The notes below the pieces were generated by a model. The model searched no databases. It worked only from the letters and a program-made list of their open reading frames with translations, and was not told the origin of the DNA. A stretch of 64,000 bases of DNA from Paenibacillus sp. sptzw28 (GTDB lineage Bacteria > Bacillota > Bacilli > Paenibacillales > Paenibacillaceae). Shown one piece after another: positions 62,859 to 64,000 of this stretch (position 1 is the first letter of the stretch; each line of letters opens with the position of its first letter). The translations under genes and the position numbers were made by a program. The stretch lies in NCBI RefSeq assembly GCF_019550795.1, contig NZ_CP080545.1:4684001-4748000 (forward strand). The letters run 5' to 3'.

Positions 62859-63215
62859 CTTTCAAATCTCCTCTCAAATGCGTTAATAATTGCACATAAT
62901 GCGGTATATCATTCCGGACGGAGCACCGTAAGGTTCTCAAGCACACGCTGGCGAAAAACGGCAGAGCTGTGAGCGCTCCGGGCACCGTAACGGTTACCCA
63001 TGACTGCCGTTATCTCGCGAACTTCCCCCGGGCCGCCCAAATATTCGCCATTCCAAGCGCTGGCGATTCATCCTCCGGTCGTCCAAATAACCCGGCACAG
63101 CGAGCGACAAATGCAGGAATGACAATGTTAAAGGCGGAAATGGCCTTGGCCGCGTCAGATTGTCCTCCCGCGCCCATGATTGAAAAGGTTGATGAAAGTA
63201 CCGATGATGGCTAAT
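62859..63215. other. Spacer without a supported gene
   Basis: No convincing gene is seen. A short minus frame (about 62991-63195) gives MGAGGQSDAAKAISAFNIV and ends RGKFAR but has no ribosome site. On the plus strand an 81-codon frame from 62969 has an unlikely start and no support. It may be a decayed gene fragment. Confidence 0.4.
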
Positions 63216-63244
63216 CACCAAGGTATAGATGTCCTCATATGATA
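63216..63244 (+). promoter_or_regulatory. Sigma-K-like promoter of the YheC/YheD gene
   Basis: CACC (63216-63219), a 16-nt spacer and CATATGATA (63236-63244) fit the sigma-K pattern AC(C) and CATANNNTA. The downstream gene is a spore-coat-type ATP-grasp protein, which agrees with late mother-cell expression. The leader to the ATG is about 65 nt. Confidence 0.6.
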
Positions 63245-63317
63245 AATTAATTCGTGTAAAACACCTAAGGCCCCCAACCCACACGTCGTCATCCTCCAGC
63301 TTGGAAGGAGATCCGCG

Positions 63318-64000
63318 ATGCTGAAATCGAAAGTCGCCGTGCAGGTGATCAGCTCCGGCATCTTGCCGGATGACGCCATCATGCTCGGCGAAGCTTATTT
63401 GAATCATTGGAAAATTCCGCAAGGCCAGCCTGTCACGCTCAAATTCGGCGCGCTTCGTCAACCTATCAAGGTCGTGCCGGTAGGGCGGTTCGACGGCCTG
63501 CGTATCGGGCAAGGCCTGGCAAGACGTATGGGGATCTTCGATAATACGACACTCCGCATCCGGTACCACAGCGAAACGACGATGCTGGCTCTCGGTCCGC
63601 TGATCGGCGTGCTCGTCAGCCGCGACGATCCGAATATGCGGGAGCGCCCTTTCGGTTCCATTACGATGTTTTGCAAGGAACTGGTCGACGCTTGCGCCGC
63701 GCAAGGCGCACATGTTTACTTCTTTACCCCTAATCAGATTGCAGACAACTTCAGCACTGTTGAGGGATGGGTTTACTCGGGAGGCTGGAGGAAGACGGCC
63801 GTACCCGTCCCGGATGTAGTGAATAACCGGCTGACATCCCGCAAGCTCGAGAATAAACCCAGCGTACAACATTTTATGAAAGAAGTAAAATCCCGCCATA
63901 ACACGGCAGTGTTCAACGAAAAGTTTCTCGACAAGCCGGAAGTATTCGACGCCCTGAAGAAAGATTCGACATTGGTCAAGTATTTGCCTGAGTCGCACTT
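63318..64000 (+). CDS. YheC/YheD family endospore coat-associated protein, 3' end cut
   Basis: The frame is open to the window edge (227 codons). The start is ATG 63318 with AAGGAG 7 nt upstream. It shows the family's N-terminal domain (VQVISSGILPDDAIMLGEA, GPLIGVLVSRDDPNM) and FTPNQIADNFSTVEGW, then enters the ATP-grasp region near VFNEKFLDKPEVFDALKKD. YheC and YheD are spore-associated ATP-grasp proteins in Bacillus; their reaction is not known to me. Confidence 0.9.
   Translation, partial: MLKSKVAVQVISSGILPDDAIMLGEAYLNHWKIPQGQPVTLKFGALRQPIKVVPVGRFDGLRIGQGLARRMGIFDNTTLRIRYHSETTMLALGPLIGVLVSRDDPNMRERPFGSITMFCKELVDACAAQGAHVYFFTPNQIADNFSTVEGWVYSGGWRKTAVPVPDVVNNRLTSRKLENKPSVQHFMKEVKSRHNTAVFNEKFLDKPEVFDALKKDSTLVKYLPESH

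Noticed and set aside
62994..63998. Minus-strand open frame of 334 codons at the right end
   Set aside because: It is antisense to the YheC/YheD gene, which has a ribosome site, a promoter and family motifs.
1..64000. tRNA or rRNA genes
   Set aside because: No T-loop, anticodon or rRNA core motifs were recognised on either strand by eye.

Overview
The window looks like a chromosomal segment of a spore-forming Firmicute of the Paenibacillaceae (Paenibacillus or Cohnella type). The evidence is the Bacillus-like order dnaE / accD-accA / pyk / fxsA / ytvI / citZ-icd-mdh, the sporulation genes ytrH, ytrI, ytvI and a YheC/YheD spore-coat-type protein, strong GGAGG ribosome binding sites, frequent TTG starts and a moderately high GC content. 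I recognise no tRNA, rRNA, CRISPR array, insertion sequence or phage gene.

Left part (1-18 kb): a ytpB-type terpene synthase cut by the window edge, an MFS transporter, a nitroreductase, a truncated membrane-protein gene ending in a long hairpin, and yebC. Next comes a 6-kb gene for a secreted 1996-residue multidomain protein (FN3-like, DNRLRE/CBM96-like, LamG and FIVAR modules) with a near-consensus cre box upstream. After it lie a cold-shock protein, oligoendopeptidase F, and a divergent pair of units combining a ThuA-like protein with a two-subunit GMC sugar dehydrogenase.

Middle part (18-36 kb): a four-gene MacB-like ABC operon (ATPase, lipoprotein adaptor, FtsX-type permease, second ATPase with an AbrB-like tail) behind a textbook sigma-A promoter. 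It is followed by a DUF92 membrane protein, a GAF/HD-GYP protein, a CapA-GDPD pair, a methyltransferase-MBL pair, type 2 isopentenyl diphosphate isomerase, a nagB-nagA operon with a promoter, paired operators and a leader hairpin, and a kdgK-like kinase with a DeoR regulator.

Right part (36-64 kb): nine tandem 43-45 bp hairpin units, recQ, the TCA genes mdh, icd and citZ (with a CcpC-type dyad upstream of citZ), and convergent ppx and ppk that overlap at their 3' ends. Then come ytvI, fxsA, a thioesterase, pyk, accA, accD, a PgpA-family gene, dnaE with a long Ala/Pro-rich insertion, ytrH-ytrI behind a sigma-E-type promoter, ytpI, ytoI, an orphan Spo0B-like histidine kinase, a YlbF-family gene, and the start of a YheC/YheD gene behind a sigma-K-like promoter.

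Together the recognised genes cover central carbon metabolism (TCA, pyruvate kinase, malonyl-CoA synthesis), amino-sugar and uronate-type sugar use, polyphosphate turnover, replication and sporulation. The most unusual items are the hairpin array, a C-rich dispersed repeat that supplies the last codons of ytvI, the AbrB-tailed ABC ATPase, the secreted giant with no assignable catalytic domain, and the ThuA/GMC divergon.
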